Positions 10,921 to 23,590 are shown, numbered from the stretch's first letter. The stretch is 64,000 bases of DNA from Rostrohypoxylon terebratum (GCA_022497145.1 MU385900.1:1-64000); one strand, 5' to 3'. A program made the numbers and translations. The notes: generated by a model not told the origin, from the sequence alone.

Positions 10921-12074
10921 ATGGCTTGGGAACTTACTCGGCGTCGCATCATTCGCGCCGTCAACAGCAAATTTATCTTCGATCGCATCGTATGTTACCG
11001 AATCTCGCACCTAACCCCATCAAAATAATTACCTAGAAATCCAATACAAGCCACGCACTTCCAACCATAAGCAATGTCCGCATCATCGAAATTGTCGATC
11101 TTTGTGCTCAAATCCTAAGACATTATTAAACAGCCCGACTGGTTCAACTATTTTACTAACTTGGCTTGCCATTTCGTAGCCCCTTCTTCATGCCGTCATC
11201 TTCTTCATCGAGATGGCCATCGTCGCGCGCTTGGTATCGCGCTTCAATGCTTACTACGATGAACGACCAGGTACTAACCGCAGTTTTCCTCCGCTATAAT
11301 TATCACCTGAAACTAACACTGCCTTCAAAATAGTCCTCACCATGATGGTGACTAACGCCGTCCTCGGAGGTATTGCCGACACCGTGGCCCAAACGATCAC
11401 ATCCGTTCGAGAACGAGCGTTACGAAAACCTGGCGGTGTCACCAAAGACGATACAGTGGCAATAGAAATACATGAATTAGGTCGCAAAGCTTGGGACGAT
11501 AGAGACCTAATCCCAGACTCCAAGGACCTTCCTCCGCCCTTCGATTTCGAACGACTGACAAGATTTATGGCATACGGTTTCGGTATGGCCCCTCTACAAT
11601 ATAAGTGGTTTAGTTTCCTATCGAGAGCGTTCCCTATCACAAAGACCAGCGCTTTCGCTCCAGCGATGAAGAGAGTGGTTTTCGACCAGCTGATTTTCGC
11701 ACCGTTCGGTATCGGGTGCTTCTTCACTGTCATGACAGTCGCGGAAGGGGGTGGTCGCAGGGCTGTTGCTCACAAGCTTAGGGATATGTACGTTCCAACG
11801 TTGAAGGCCAACTTCATGGTGTGGCCTGCCGTACAAATCATCAACTTCAGGTTGATGCCCGTTCAGTTCCAGCTGGTACGTTTGAATCCGATGCCTATGA
11901 CTACTCGTGTCTATTTTGGGTACCTACATGAGGCTTGACGTTGCTAACGTTCTACCGTAGCCGTTCGTGTCTACTATTGGTATTGCTTGGACGGCATACC
12001 TTTCCTTGACGAATGCCTCCGAAGATGTCGAGCCGAAAACTGCGCCATATTCCCCCAACATTCGCCTTCAGTAA
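10921..12074 (+). CDS. Mpv17/PMP22 family integral membrane protein
   Basis: Four exons, 10921-10989, 11180-11270, 11334-11875 and 11961-12074, join in frame to 271 aa. Donors are GTATGT, GTACTA and GTACGT. Family signatures are present: a first membrane segment with TNAVLGGIADTVAQ, a middle FMAYGFGMAPLQYKWFSFL, DQLIFAPFGIGCFF, and the C-terminal WPAVQIINFRLMPVQFQLPFVSTIGIAWTAYLS-type block. Mpv17/PMP22 proteins are four-helix channel-like proteins of the mitochondrial inner membrane (Sym1) or peroxisome. Between the first helix and the GFGMAP block there is an extra hydrophilic insert of about 40 residues (KPGGVTKDD...PPPFDFERL), typical of the longer fungal paralogues rather than short Sym1. 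Which organelle it occupies cannot be told from sequence. Confidence 0.9.
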
Positions 12075-13079
12075 ACTATTCAAACCAGCCAGTATAGGAC
12101 TACTAGAATTTTCCCTTGTTATATGGTAACTCATCTCGAAAATTGGTCGGCAGGCGTTTTTGGGGTCAAAGGGCGCGCTCATCATCGGTTAAATAGGATG
12201 ATCGACGCGCTATAGGGTGGAGCATTGTTTTTACGTTGAATACTAGGAATCGGTAACTCAGTATTACCTTGTACCTAGATGCGAGAAATCAGAGAATTAA
12301 CCGTACACGTGTTGAGTCTTCCGTCTTACTTTCGATCGTGTTCCTTGAACGCCCTAAGCCTATTGGACGTCGTCCAGTGAGAAACGCCGCGAAGAACCTT
12401 GGTAGGCGTATGAATGTGGGGAGTGCTTCATTTAGGATACACCATTGGCCAATCCAGAAGCTTCAATATCTGTTGAAAATAATCTCAAAGAAAACTCCTC
12501 GCGGTATTCGCCTTTATAACTCAGCAAAGGCCGGGATTGGATGGGTCGGCTCGTGATTATCGCATCACCTACTTGGGATTTTCGCAGTTAACGGAGAATC
12601 GCGGTTGGTCTAGTTGTCTCAGCGGACGGAAACCTCCTATAGCACCTGTAATGAGTCTGAAACACGAATCTGTCGATGTATCAATCCGCTAAATTGACTA
12701 GCGTAGTTACATCCAACCTCGCCCTACCTACCTACTCGCCATGCCTTGCCTTAGCGCCTTAGCGGCGTAGCAACCACGCCAGACTTCAGTGGATATCACC
12801 CGTCAAGCTCGTTGACCTCACCCCACCAAAATTATAAGGAAGCTACTACCCCTCCAGGTTCCCTACCCCTCCATGCTTGGAAAGTACCTATTATTTGAAT
12901 TAGTCCGGCCGTCTTCTACCTTCTACCTTCGACCTTCTGCGTGTTTTTTTTTTCAGACGGACATCCTAAAAAGAATAATTGCCCTTGAAATACCGCAACC
13001 TTCTCCTTATTTATTTTTCTCATTTCTGTGAATCTCTTCCTAGAATCGAAATATCAATTGAAACTTACCATCTGCCAAA
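12075..13079. other. intergenic; promoter of phosphoglycerate kinase
   Basis: No gene seen. A pyrimidine-rich tract (12911-12953, repeated CTTCTACC-like words followed by a T run and CAG) lies about 130 bp upstream of the ATG at 13080. CT-rich tracts are common near transcription starts of highly expressed fungal genes. Confidence 0.5.
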
Positions 13080-14528
13080 ATGTCTCTATCGAGCAAGCTG
13101 TCTATCACGGATGTTGACCTTAAGGGAAAGCGGGTGCTCATCCGGGTGAGTGGACGCGTTCATTTCTAAACATCCTATGTCTTTTTAAAATGTCAAATAT
13201 CACCAAATATTTGATCATATTACGCATATTTACCTCATAGGCTAATTTGACTCGTTCTGAAAGGTCGACTTTAACGTCCCACTCGATGCTGACAAGAAGG
13301 TAACAAACAACCAACGTATCGCCGGTGCTGTCCCCACTATCAAGTACGCCATCGACAATGGCGCCAAAGCCGTCATATTGATGTCTCACCTTGGCCGTCC
13401 CGATGGCAAGGTCAACCCCAAATATAGCTTGGAGCCCGTCGTCCCGGAGCTAGAGAAGCTGCTTGGCAAGAGCGTTCAGTTTGCTCCCGACTCTGTCGGC
13501 CCCGAGGTCGAGGCCATTGTGAACAAAGCGGACAACGGCCAAGTCGTCCTGTTAGAAAACTTGCGATTCCACGCTGAAGAAGAAGGTTCTTACAAGGATG
13601 CGGAAGGCAAGAAGGCGAAGGCGGATAAGGCCAAGGTCGAGGAGTTCCGCAAGGGCTTAACTGCTCTTGGCGATGTCTACGTCAGTGAGTATCTCCTGTT
13701 ATTTCCCCCGCTCCAACTCAATATCTCCTCGATGCCGCTGGGTCTAACAACAGCCGCCTAGACGATGCTTTCGGAACCGCTCACCGAGCCCACTCTTCCA
13801 TGGTCGGTGTTGACCTACCACAAAAGGCCGCTGGTTTCCTTATGAAGAAGGAGCTCGACTACTTCGCTCAAGCTCTCGAGTCCCCCAAGCGACCGTTCCT
13901 CGCCATCCTTGGTGGTGCCAAGATTTCCGACAAGATTCAACTCATTGACAACTTGCTAGACAAGGTCAACAGCATCATCATCTGCGGTGGTATGGCTTTC
14001 ACATTCAAGAAGACCCTCGAGAATGTTAGCATCGGCAATTCGCTCTTCGACGAGGCTGGTTCTAAGAACGTCGGAGCGCTGATCGAGAAGGCCAAGAAGA
14101 ACAACGTCAAGGTTGTTCTTCCTGTAGACTACGTAACAGCGGACAAGTTCGACAAGAACGCCACAACTAGCACCGCCACCGACAAGGACGGTATCCCTGA
14201 CGGCTGGATGGGTCTCGACTGTGGCCCCGAGTCGATCAAGCTATATAAGGCGGCTATTGACGAGGCCCAGACCATCCTATGGAACGGTCCCCCTGGCGTC
14301 TTCGAGTTTGAGAAGTTCGCCAACGGCACCAAGGCTACCTTGGATGCCTTCACAGCAGCCGTGGCCACTGGAAAGATTGGTATCATCGGTGGTGGTGACA
14401 CCGCCACCGTTGCTGCCAAGTACGGTGCCGAGTCCAAGTGCTCGCACGTCTCTACCGGCGGTGGTGCTTCTCTAGAATTGCTAGAGGGCAAGGCCCTACC
14501 TGGTGTGGTGGCTCTCAGCACCAAATGA
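13080..14528 (+). CDS. pgk1: phosphoglycerate kinase
   Basis: Three exons, 13080-13145, 13264-13684 and 13762-14528, give 417 aa, the usual length for fungal PGK. The enzyme transfers phosphate between 1,3-bisphosphoglycerate and ADP in cytosolic glycolysis. Diagnostic segments are all present: VDFNVPLD near the N-terminus (spanning the first splice), SHLGRPDGK, LLENLRFHAEEEG, NDAFGTAHRAHSS (restored by the second splice), GGAKISDKI, the WNGPPGVFEFEKF block and the C-terminal GGGDTATV with STGGGASLELLEG. No key residue appears missing. It is convergent with the minus-strand Sem1 gene downstream. Confidence 0.97.
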
Positions 14529-15150
14529 AGGTTAGATAAGTCGGTGCGGTTATGAGCGCCGAATAGCATCCTTAGTATGCGGGTCAGGATGCCGGGTATG
14601 GGTTGGCACGGTAGATGGGTCGGACGGTGTCTTGATTGTTAATGTCACGTATCGGATGTTTTTATGACGTAGCAAAATTAGATGAATACGGAATACCAGA
14701 TATAAATACAATATACGTATTAAATTTGCACTACGATGGCCGTTAGTAGATGTGAGAAGGGATGTATTGTGACTTGCAAGCTTGGAGGCGTAATATTATC
14801 GGTCTGGACAAGTCTGGTCACACAAGTAGACAGTAAGCACCGAAAAGAACCTTGGAAGTACGTAAATGTCTTGGTCACAGCAGCTCAGCGACTGTCCGTT
14901 CGTCTATTAATCGAATTCTTGGCCATTCCAATTTCCTCGCCCCCTTGAGATGTGCCGCGGAGGCGAGCAGGGCTAAGTACAATCCATCCAGTCTTCTTTT
15001 TGATCCCTCACGCCCCGCCACTGCTTTATTGCGGAGCCAGCCTAGACACGGAGGCCCTTTTCTTACGCCGGATGCTGTGTACCTATGCTATGGATGGTAG
15101 GTAGGTAGGTATCTGTGCTCGATACGGGTGGGTGGGTGTGATGGGCGCGC
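14529..15150. other. 3' intergenic between pgk1 and sem1
   Basis: Convergent 3' region. No gene or RNA recognised; GGTAGGTAGGTA microsatellite-like sequence near 15098-15112. Confidence 0.5.
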
Positions 15151-15630
15151 TCATCGTCGCTTGGAGGCTTCGACTTTCTTGAGCTCTTCTCTGGTTCGCG
15201 GGGGGTTGGGTTAGTATATATGTGGTGAGGAGGTATGGATGGATAGATAGGGATGGGGAGGTATGGGGATGGAGAGAATTGCGTACCTCAACTGCGCGGA
15301 GAAGTCGTCGGAGGTGTCGTCGTCGTCCCAGCTCTCCTCCCACAGGTGCTGCGTCGTGGTGCCGTTGCTGCCTGCCGCCGCCGTGGCTGCGGCTTCGGTC
15401 TCTTCTGCTGGCCAGTCTGTTTTTTTTACGGTGTGTTAGCTAGCTAGCGGCGAGAAGGGGTGTTGGCGAATACACGTGAAGGGGAAGTGAAGGGTAGACG
15501 CACCTTCGACGGGGAAGTCCTCGAACTCGTCGTCCTCTTCTAACGCGGCGGACTTCTTCTGTTGGGGCTGCTCCGGCTGCTCTGGCTTCGCAGCGGGCTT
15601 CTCGTCGGTCTTGTTTGGCGGCGCGGACAT
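15151..15630 (-). CDS. sem1: 26S proteasome complex subunit Sem1/Dss1
   Basis: Three exons on the minus strand, 15630-15504, 15416-15287 and 15190-15151, join exactly to 98 aa. The protein is very acidic and lacks a folded-domain signature. It has EEDDEFEDFP and, after an Ala/Thr-rich linker, LWEESWDDDDTSDDFSAQL, then a basic tail EELKKVEASKRR. These two acidic Trp/Phe clusters are the DSS1/SEM1 hallmark that binds the proteasome lid (and BRCA2-type and TREX-2 partners elsewhere). The linker with TEAAATAAAGSNGTTT between the two acidic blocks lengthens it relative to the yeast and human proteins (89 and 70 aa). Confidence 0.93.
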
Positions 15631-17088
15631 GTTTTGTTTGGTGCTCTTTTTCCTGATATGGGTGTAGAATTAGAAGAAATGGTCGTCCGGGAATTAGTGT
15701 ATGTATGGTAGTCCTTTTTTTGCTATTGGTATTTGTGGTTGGCCACAAGGCTGAATATGGGTCGAGTTAGGGACGAGGCTTGGTTCGAAGCTGATGGATT
15801 TCGGTAATTGACGTTTGTCAACCTTGTCGTGTTATGTAATCAAAATTGTTGATAAGCTCTTGCTCTTGTATTACATAAGTCGAAGTGAGAAATGCATTTC
15901 GCGGGATAAACTAACAATCGGAAGTTGCACGTTGTTCGCCCACGCAGCCACGGAAACACCCACTAGGAAGTAAGCTTAACGCCGGAAGGCCAATCCCACC
16001 ATGAGTCTCGCTATTGATTGGTTGCAGGCCGATTCAACAAAGTTAAGGGTCGTATCTCGCATGTTGAAAAATAGGTACAACATATTTGCCCCGCGGCAAC
16101 TACAAGGTACATGGTTTTAATGTGCTTCTCGAAGCCATACTTGCACGGCTCAATGTAGCCTAGCAGAGCAGGCACAAAGGCAATCGGATAGGTTGGCGGA
16201 TGGACTATTTCTTGTAACCTGACCGACAGGCCCTACGATCCTCGTGGCTGAGCCGCAAACCGCAACGTGCCCTATCTACACAGTATACGGTACCTACATA
16301 CCTAGTACATGACAATTCGGACTACTTCGTAGGACGCACTAAAATGGATTTTACAAATATGTCTACCTCCCGAGCCTTTCCACATCAAACTCGGTACCAA
16401 GGTTTTTTTTTAGTTTTTAGGTTTTTTACTGCCTCACAGTTTTTCCATAAAGTCAAAGATGGATATCACGAATTGAGTAGAACAGTGAGTGAGTATATCA
16501 CTATATCCAGTCTAACATCTCCCTAGCTTTAGCGGAGGCCCACCTGTTCCGCAGCTCTCTTCTGGTTTTCAGGCGTCATCCCGGCTTCCTCTTTAAATAC
16601 CTAGGTCCTAGGTACCTACCTAGGTCAAAGGTGAATGAACTCGGAGAATAGGAGATTTGTCGCCGACTAGCGAGTCGATTTGGGATACATGCATGCCTTG
16701 TATCTTGTGCTTACCCCCTTATCCCTTATCCGAATCTAATCCTTCGCAACCTAGAACTCAGAACTTAGAACTTAGAACTTGCATCTTTTCGTCCTTCATC
16801 TTCCTTTGTTTCCCTTAAGCACAGTACCCAGTATTATCATCATATGCCATGTCTGCTCGTTTTATCTCGGCATTTAGAATTTGAATACTAGGCAATTCGG
16901 ATCAACTTTCGCTTATTATCCAAATACGTCATCACTTCGAAAAGCAAGACATCTATCTTCGGACGGAGATTATTCGCAAATACCTTCTTCTTTTTTTAAG
17001 TCCGCCAAGACATATTCAGCTTTATAATCAGATCGAAGTCACATGCTGAACTTCTAAACAATATCCATCACTCAACCCCATCCCCATC
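15631..17088. other. divergent promoter region of sem1 and iml2
   Basis: No gene supported. It contains a CCTAGG-T-CCTAGG element at 16600-16612, embedded in a longer TACCT-rich stretch (16597-16625). A 22-nt block here (16597-16618) is identical to one at 56507-56528. Confidence 0.5.
16600..16612. repeat. CCTAGG-T-CCTAGG palindromic element, copy 2
   Basis: Perfect inverted repeat, extended to ACCTAGG-T-CCTAGGT. It shares a 22-nt identical block with the copy at 56507-56528. Confidence 0.85.
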
Positions 17089-19296
17089 ATGAGTCGGCTA
17101 GGGGCATGGTTTCGGGGAGCCGCCCCACAATCAGGCTCGAACCCGGCACTGTCACAAACAGATCTTCGGGCTCGTCGGTTAGCCGCCTTGGAGTCCGCCA
17201 TTGCCAGTACTTCCCTGATCATGAATGATGATATTGAGGGCGCCGAAAAGGGACTTAGGGAGGGTGACTCACCTTTTCATCTTCTCGGATTGGGCATCTG
17301 TACCTTCATGAAAAGTATTCTCGGGTTCGAGAAGGAGATAATGCTTGAGGCGAGCAATCGTCTGACTGCCTGCGAGAATAGTGCTTGGAACGAATTGAAG
17401 CGAGCTCAAAAGGAGGCCAAACCCGGTGAAGACCGAATTTATCCTCCGGGAAGCGAGTACGCCCTGGTCATTGCTGATGCCCAACTTATGTCTGCCATTA
17501 TAGCCGTGCTCCACGAGAGTTTGACCGAAGCTCTCCGAGATTTCTATAAGCTACGAAAGGCCTTCATCACGCTTGATGAGATTATGCAGGCCGAGACAGC
17601 TTACATGAAGAAAAAGGGCCTTCATTCTAGTCTATCGTTGTCCAATGGCCACGCTGCTGTAAATGGACGCCTCAATGGAACTGAAAATACCGACACCGAT
17701 ACAGATCTCGAGTTCGTAGATGCGGATGAGGCACATTCGGGAGGGCATACACCCCTGAATTATGCTGGTCACATTGCCAAGAATTCCATTCCTCCCGAGA
17801 AGCAATTAAGTCAGCTATCCCTAGACTCTAATTCTACGACAAGACCAGGCTCCAAAAAGGCGAATGGTAGCGGTGCTGATCCCGAGATATTCAAGGACCC
17901 TATAGATATATTTATCCACAGCGGCGTTAACATGTGCTTCGGTTCCTTGCTACTCCTACTCTCCATGGTCCCACCCACCTTCTCACGTCTACTCTCCATC
18001 ATCGGCTTCAAAGGCGACCGGGAGCGCGGCATAAACATGCTTTGGCAGAGCGCTAGATTTGATAACATCAACGGAGCTGTAGCGGGCCTCATGCTGCTCT
18101 CCTATTATAACGGCCTTCTAAGCTTTGCCGACATCCTTCCATCCGAAGAGGATGTGGAGAAGGGTGCTTTTGGCGGATATCCGAGGGCCAGGTGTAGTGC
18201 ACTACTGGTCAAGATGCGCCAACGGTATCCGGACAGCGGATTGTGGCGGTTTGAGGAGGCTAGAGTCTTAGGTAACAGCCGAGATTTACATGGCGCACTC
18301 GCGATTCTGAAGGACAATCGGGATTCAAAGATGAGGCAGGTTGCCGCTCTCAATAACTTTGAGATGGCACTAGCCTCCATGTTCATTCACGATTATGACG
18401 ACATGCGCGATAACTTCATTCGGTGTGTCGAACTCAATGATTGGAGCCCGTCTCTCTACTACTACATCGCCGGATGTGCGGAGTTGGAAAATTACCGAAA
18501 CGCGTTCCACAGCAAGGAGAAGGATGAGTCACTAATCCACATGCACAAGAAGAGGGCGGATGAACTCTTCCGCAAGGCGCCAACGTTGGCGGGTAAGAAA
18601 CGCTTCCTAGCCAGACCTCTCCCGTTCGAGCAGTTCGTCTCCCGGAAGACGCAGAAGTGGGAGGAAAGATCCAAGGCGCTGGGTGTCGATCTAGTTGACG
18701 TTGTCGGTGTGAGCCCCGCGGAAGAGATGACGTTCCTGTGGAATGGTACAAGGAAGATGGGGACGGCCGAGCTCAAGATGTCTGAAAAAGCCCTGTCTTG
18801 GGACCGGCTGACCGCCCCCGAGGAGGCGTCTAAGAAGATCAAAGAGGAGGTTGATGAGCAAGCCTCACGAGACGTTTGCCGAGCTGCGGTGGAACGTGAG
18901 CTAGGCAACCTAGACTCAGCGCGTGAGTTGTTAGACAGTGTATTGGCTATGGATAAGTGAGTTTATATTACCCCCACGCTGCAAGTATGACTCACATAGT
19001 TTCACAGGTTGGCGTTCAGGGGCGGCAACAAGGATGACTACGCGCTGCCTGCGGCTCATTACGAGATGGCGGCGCTGGCGTGGATCGAGGTGCAGAAGCC
19101 CGAGCTGCGAGGACGGATCGACGAAGACGACGAAGAGGATTGGCTACGTGAAAAGGTGGACGAATGCCAGTCCTGGCTCGACAAGGTTGCTAAGTGGGAG
19201 GCGTTTATCCTGGATGCGCGCATCGGTATGCGCGTTCAGACCGGCATGGATACAATCACGTGGTACAAAAAGGAACACGGATGGGCGGCGGCATAA
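17089..19296 (+). CDS. iml2: Iml2-family protein (inclusion body clearance / TTC39-like)
   Basis: Two exons, 17089-18956 and 19008-19296, joined across a 51-nt intron (GTGAGT...CACAG), give 718 aa. The order of conserved segments is that of fungal Iml2: an N-terminal IMNDDIEGAEKGLREGDSPFHLLGLG block, KSILGFEKEIMLEAS, a low-complexity acidic linker (about residues 180-240), then a core with VNMCFGSLLLLLSMVPP and tetratricopeptide-like helices (RCSALLVKMRQRYPDSGLWRFEEARVL; YYYIAGCAELE). It closes with HYEMAALAWIE. Yeast Iml2 is linked to lipid-droplet-dependent clearance of protein inclusions, and metazoan relatives are TTC39 proteins. No start closer to the conserved region is preferable. Confidence 0.92.
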
Positions 19297-21154
19297 GCTG
19301 AGTTCGTTTTATTGACGCATGGCGGGTTGGGGCAGCATCTGATGACACGGCTCCCGGTGGCGTAGGCGGTAGACAACTTCCTCGACTAGGTATATAGACA
19401 TTTGATATTTAGGCGCGAGATGGATTCGTGATTTCGGGAACTGGCAGGTGTTGATAGGATTAGGTATGGATCGGCCAATTACATTTGCGTCCTCCGAGAC
19501 ATATTTGCACGGCCCGGATACTGACATTGAAATTTGGAGGTCTTGCGTGTGTCATGTAGTGGGTTGTGATATTGGCTGATGCCTGTCAGTTATTGGATTT
19601 AGGCGTAACAGACGAAAGTCCGGCGGTCGCAGGCGGTGGAAGGTGAGTTTCGAGAGCCCTCTAGGGCTCGTAAAGTCCGAGTATCCGGATTACTTCTATA
19701 GAGGCACGTCCTCCCTCACTTTCCGATCAGATTCGTCTCATCCATCCTACCCAGTTCCTAATTCCCTGTGTATATACGACCGACTCCCCCGGAACTTGGG
19801 CATCACTTTCCTTCCAACATGCAATTTCACAACGGACCATTTATCCGTCCCTCCTTCACAGGCGCCTCTATGTTTTTTCCTTTGTATTTTCACTTGTAAT
19901 CGGTTTTTTTTTTTTTTTACTATCCTCCTCCGATTGCTCCGGCAAGCAACCGGCTCCGAATGCCCACACCGCCGTCCCGTATTTTCTTGTCGGGAAAAGC
20001 GTCATCGTCACACCTCCGCTGGATTACCCCTATTTCTTGTTCTTGATTGTGCTATACGGTTCGAGCTTAGTGACTGGTCATTTCAGCCAATTGACGACAT
20101 CAAATCAACTTGAGTGTAAACATTAGGTGGGAAGTAACCATCCGAGCAACACACAACCGATCCGGGGCGGCGCCGTTATTTGTCAATTGGAATATTGAAT
20201 CATATAACTAAAGCAAAACACAAAACACCAATTATCCTTACGATCTTCCGAAAGGTAGTGTCGACCTCTGTCCCTCGGGATAGGCAGCTGATGACTTACT
20301 GAATTATTCACAGAGTTTCTTGGGCTTCGCAAAGCCTAGCACGACTATAATAGACAAGTCCTAATTGACTTGTTCTTGGTTGCTGTCTAAAGACCGATGT
20401 AAGAAAGATTCCGGGCATATGCATCGAGACATTATACCGCCAAGCGCTGGCCCTATACCTAGGGATATAAGACGTAGGGGTTGTTGGGCTAGACTAAAGC
20501 TTAAAGAACAGGAGGATATTCCCGTTTACCAACGTCAACGCCTTATCCAACCCCTCTCGCATAACCCATTGTCACACGCATACCATACGCAACATCCAAG
20601 CGATGTGTTTATTGTCGCGTATTCCTAAAAGATGTTACCCAGGCTCTTGTTTGCAAGAGATTTTCTACCACCTGCGACCTTACAGGGTCTCACGACTAAC
20701 TCGAACATGCTTAATACCTAAGTTCGGCACGTCTCCTGTGGTCTTTCGGAGAACTCTCGGTGGACTTTCAGCCACCTATAGTCGCTAAAGCGTACCTCTA
20801 ACCCATACGACTATTAAAACAGTATCAAACGCCAAATCGATAAATTCTAATTCAGTTCTTAGGAACCCTTTGATATTATTCGGCCCAACACCCAAAATCG
20901 TTTCTTAAACGGGACAATGTACTCAAATAGGGATCTATTTGTACAATCACTGTCTTCGCAAATATAGCAAGGGGGGAGCAAATGCGGAGCAAATCGATTA
21001 TGCCTAGGACCTAGGCATCAACGAACCGCTGATTAAATCCGCCTCTATCAACGTAGCGAAACCTAAGCCCGACGATTTTACCGAGTATCTACACAACACC
21101 TCATTATACCGTCTATGTTGCCAAAGAGATAAAAACGACTCTAGAGATAGATGT
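19297..21154. other. 1.9-kb intergenic region
   Basis: No protein gene or structural RNA recognised on either strand. It includes a long T run near 19906-19919 and the palindrome at 21000-21018. Confidence 0.45.
21000..21018. repeat. 9-bp perfect inverted repeat around CCTAGG-A-CCTAGG, copy 3
   Basis: ATGCCTAGG-A-CCTAGGCAT is a perfect palindrome with a single central base. It lies about 135 bp downstream of the stop codon of the minus-strand beta-propeller gene. Confidence 0.85.
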
Positions 21155-22180
21155 CTACCGGAAGCCAGCCCTGTTAATGGCGACGACCTTGGCGGGCTCC
21201 GTCCGGTTCTCGGGCAGCACGCCGCTCGTCGACACGTACACGACGTCGCGATCGAACCTGGTCCTGCCCATCGCGACGGCGGAGTCGCCGCCCACGGTAT
21301 CAAGTGTCGGGCCACCGACGACGGTCTCGTAGATACCCGGGCCACGCACGACGTCGACCTCGTTATCGCCGTTCGTCGCAACCCACATCATGCCCCGCGC
21401 GTCGAACGCGAAGTCGTCCACGAAGTCCGAATCCAGCGCCGTCACCGTCTCCACCGTCGCGTTCGCCACGGGATACCCGTTCCGATCAATCTTCGCGCGG
21501 TACAGCGTCGCCGTCGCCGAGTTGCCCCAGTACACGTGTCCGGCGTGTACCTTGAGCCCGTTGATGCCGATGGGCACGGACGCGTTCGCCGGCGCCGCCA
21601 TCTGCGGCACCGCGAGCACGACCTCATACTTCCCCGTCTTCGTGTCGAGGCGCCACAGCGAGTCCGCGAAGCTATCCCCGATCAGGGCGACCGTGTTCCC
21701 GCACGTCGGCACGCTGGCGATGCCGTTCGCCAGCTTGGCCTCGGGGAAGTCGATCACCTTCCGCGTCGTCGCGTTCGCGCCCCGGAACGCTACTTCGTAG
21801 ATGGCGAAGCTACCCGGGACGGGGTTCCCCTCGCCGACGAACTGCGCGCCGATGACGAGGAAGACGTCCGGTTTGGTCTCGGCGATGCCGACGAGGCCCG
21901 GCTTGCCGTCCTGAAAGGTGTGCACGAGGCTGATCTGGGGGTGTGCGGACCACGGCTCCTTGAGGGTCCAGAGCTGCGCTTTGGGCGATAGGGTGGTGAG
22001 GACGAGGTCGCCGTTGGGGCGCACGGAGAGGTTCTCGAACCACGTGCCCGTCTCGTTGAATTGGAAGATGGTTTTTGCGGGGAGACTGGTGCCGTTTGCT
22101 GCGCGGGGCGCGAGGACAGGCTTGGCGGTGGTGAGGGAGAGGGTGCTGGCGAGCGCCAGGAGGGAGTTGGTGAACTTCAT
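21155..22180 (-). CDS. secreted six-bladed beta-propeller (SMP-30/gluconolactonase-like)
   Basis: A single exon of 341 aa from ATG 22180. A signal peptide spans about residues 1-19 (MKFTNSLLALASTLSLTTA). Propeller-blade repeats follow: WFENLSVRPNGDLVLTT, KPGLVGIAETKPDVFLVIG, LANGIASVPTCGNTVALIGDS, PIGINGLKVHAGHVYWGNS, DFVDDFAFDARGMMWVAT and DVVYVSTSG. Fungal members are mostly uncharacterised. Some enzymes of sesquiterpene-tropolone pathways that catalyse hetero-Diels-Alder reactions (EupfF type) have this fold, but no secondary-metabolite cluster surrounds this gene. Potential N-glycosylation sites are present (NGTS, NETG, NATT). The gene is visibly GC-rich, with many G/C third positions, compared with its AT-rich flanks. 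Confidence 0.85.
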   Translation of the reverse strand: MKFTNSLLALASTLSLTTAKPVLAPRAANGTSLPAKTIFQFNETGTWFENLSVRPNGDLVLTTLSPKAQLWTLKEPWSAHPQISLVHTFQDGKPGLVGIAETKPDVFLVIGAQFVGEGNPVPGSFAIYEVAFRGANATTRKVIDFPEAKLANGIASVPTCGNTVALIGDSFADSLWRLDTKTGKYEVVLAVPQMAAPANASVPIGINGLKVHAGHVYWGNSATATLYRAKIDRNGYPVANATVETVTALDSDFVDDFAFDARGMMWVATNGDNEVDVVRGPGIYETVVGGPTLDTVGGDSAVAMGRTRFDRDVVYVSTSGVLPENRTEPAKVVAINRAGFR

Positions 22181-23590
22181 GGCTGGCAAGTAGTTTGTTG
22201 TTCTTGTCAGATTGTGTCGCGAACGGGAAGGACTCCTTGCCTAGTTCTAGGGAATGGATTTAGGGGTGAACCTGGCATCTTATTCTTATTATTTGTATTT
22301 TTCCTGTGGGATATTATCAATCCAATCATGACCGTGGAATATGACGACGACGCGTCGATAAGAAACTCCGTGCAATCCTCGTAGCTGTAATCGAATGAGT
22401 GAGATGAACGCGATCCTGCGAACCAAGATGGCGAACATACAGCCGCACTTACCAAATCTCAAAGGGCACCCCGGCGTGAGTCAGCTGCAGGTACAGTTAT
22501 GCGGCGGACAGGGGCGCTGGTACTTGGCTCTCAGCCCAACGGAGCGCGTAGTCATTCGGCATTATATACGAATACCTACGTCAGATTTTAGCTGGTCGGA
22601 CTGGGGTCCAGAGTAATATTCGGGTCCGTGGAGTCGGCAGTAGGGTTCTGTAGGATTCACCCTCGAGGTTGGCGGAGTACGGAGTTATGTAATAAGGCGA
22701 GTGACTCTGTAATATTCTCTGTAATATTCCAGGTTGTCATCGTCAACGACAATGGAATCCTGTAGTAAAAGAACAAGTGCAGATGAGTCCCTTAATTAAA
22801 GCTTAGAACATTTCCTACACTCACGAATTCGAATTCATCCGTTGGCTAAAGCTAGGTTGAAATGGAAGATGCAGGCGGCACATTTCAAGAAATCATTTCC
22901 AACCCTATTCGGAAAAAGTCAGCACTAGTAGCAGAGAAAATTGCCGTCTTCCCTTTTCTAGAATTCCTGCGGATTCCGTATGTACGGAATATAATCCTTC
23001 AGAGCCATGTGGCAGCTCCTTTGCCGAGAGCTGAAGCAAGGATTAATCGACGAGGGCTCGTTGAAGAGCTGTGTATACGGTGATTGTTGAGAGCCGAAGC
23101 ATGGCTTTTATATAATTTGATTGCCTCTTGACTTATTGATGATCGTGGTACGAAAGACCAAATGAAACTTTCGACGATGAGGATCATCTAGCTCACAAAA
23201 CATTTCAAGCTGTTCGGCAACGATCTCTTCGATATCACCGACATTCCCGATGATACAATCTGGCGACCCTCAAATGAGCATAGCCTTCGCAATGTGGTCC
23301 TATAGAATTCGTGAGTTTAGGAGGGATGCGCAAACGTAATCGGGTAATCGGGTCTTCTATCCTTCGTGGAACACAACCTAGAGAGGAATAATATTTCGAA
23401 TAGTAATAAGAAAAAATTGTTCTAATTATTCTTTTCTCGTAGGTATAGGCTGCCAAAGTATCAGCTAAACGCATGATAGAGCAATGGAGAGACGATATCC
23501 GTCAAGTCGCAGCTCGATGCCGTAACCTAGTCTCCGCCCCCTTCCCTCCTCCACTAACCCTATTAAATCTCAAAGCTTACTCCTTGGTTG
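22181..23590. other. 1.4-kb intergenic region
   Basis: Promoter side of the beta-propeller gene and 3' side of the dehydrogenase. No gene recognised. Confidence 0.45.

Noticed and set aside
19643..20113. 156-codon plus-strand frame
   Set aside because: Phe/Ser/Pro-rich translation of T/C-rich DNA, including a long T run. No features of a protein.
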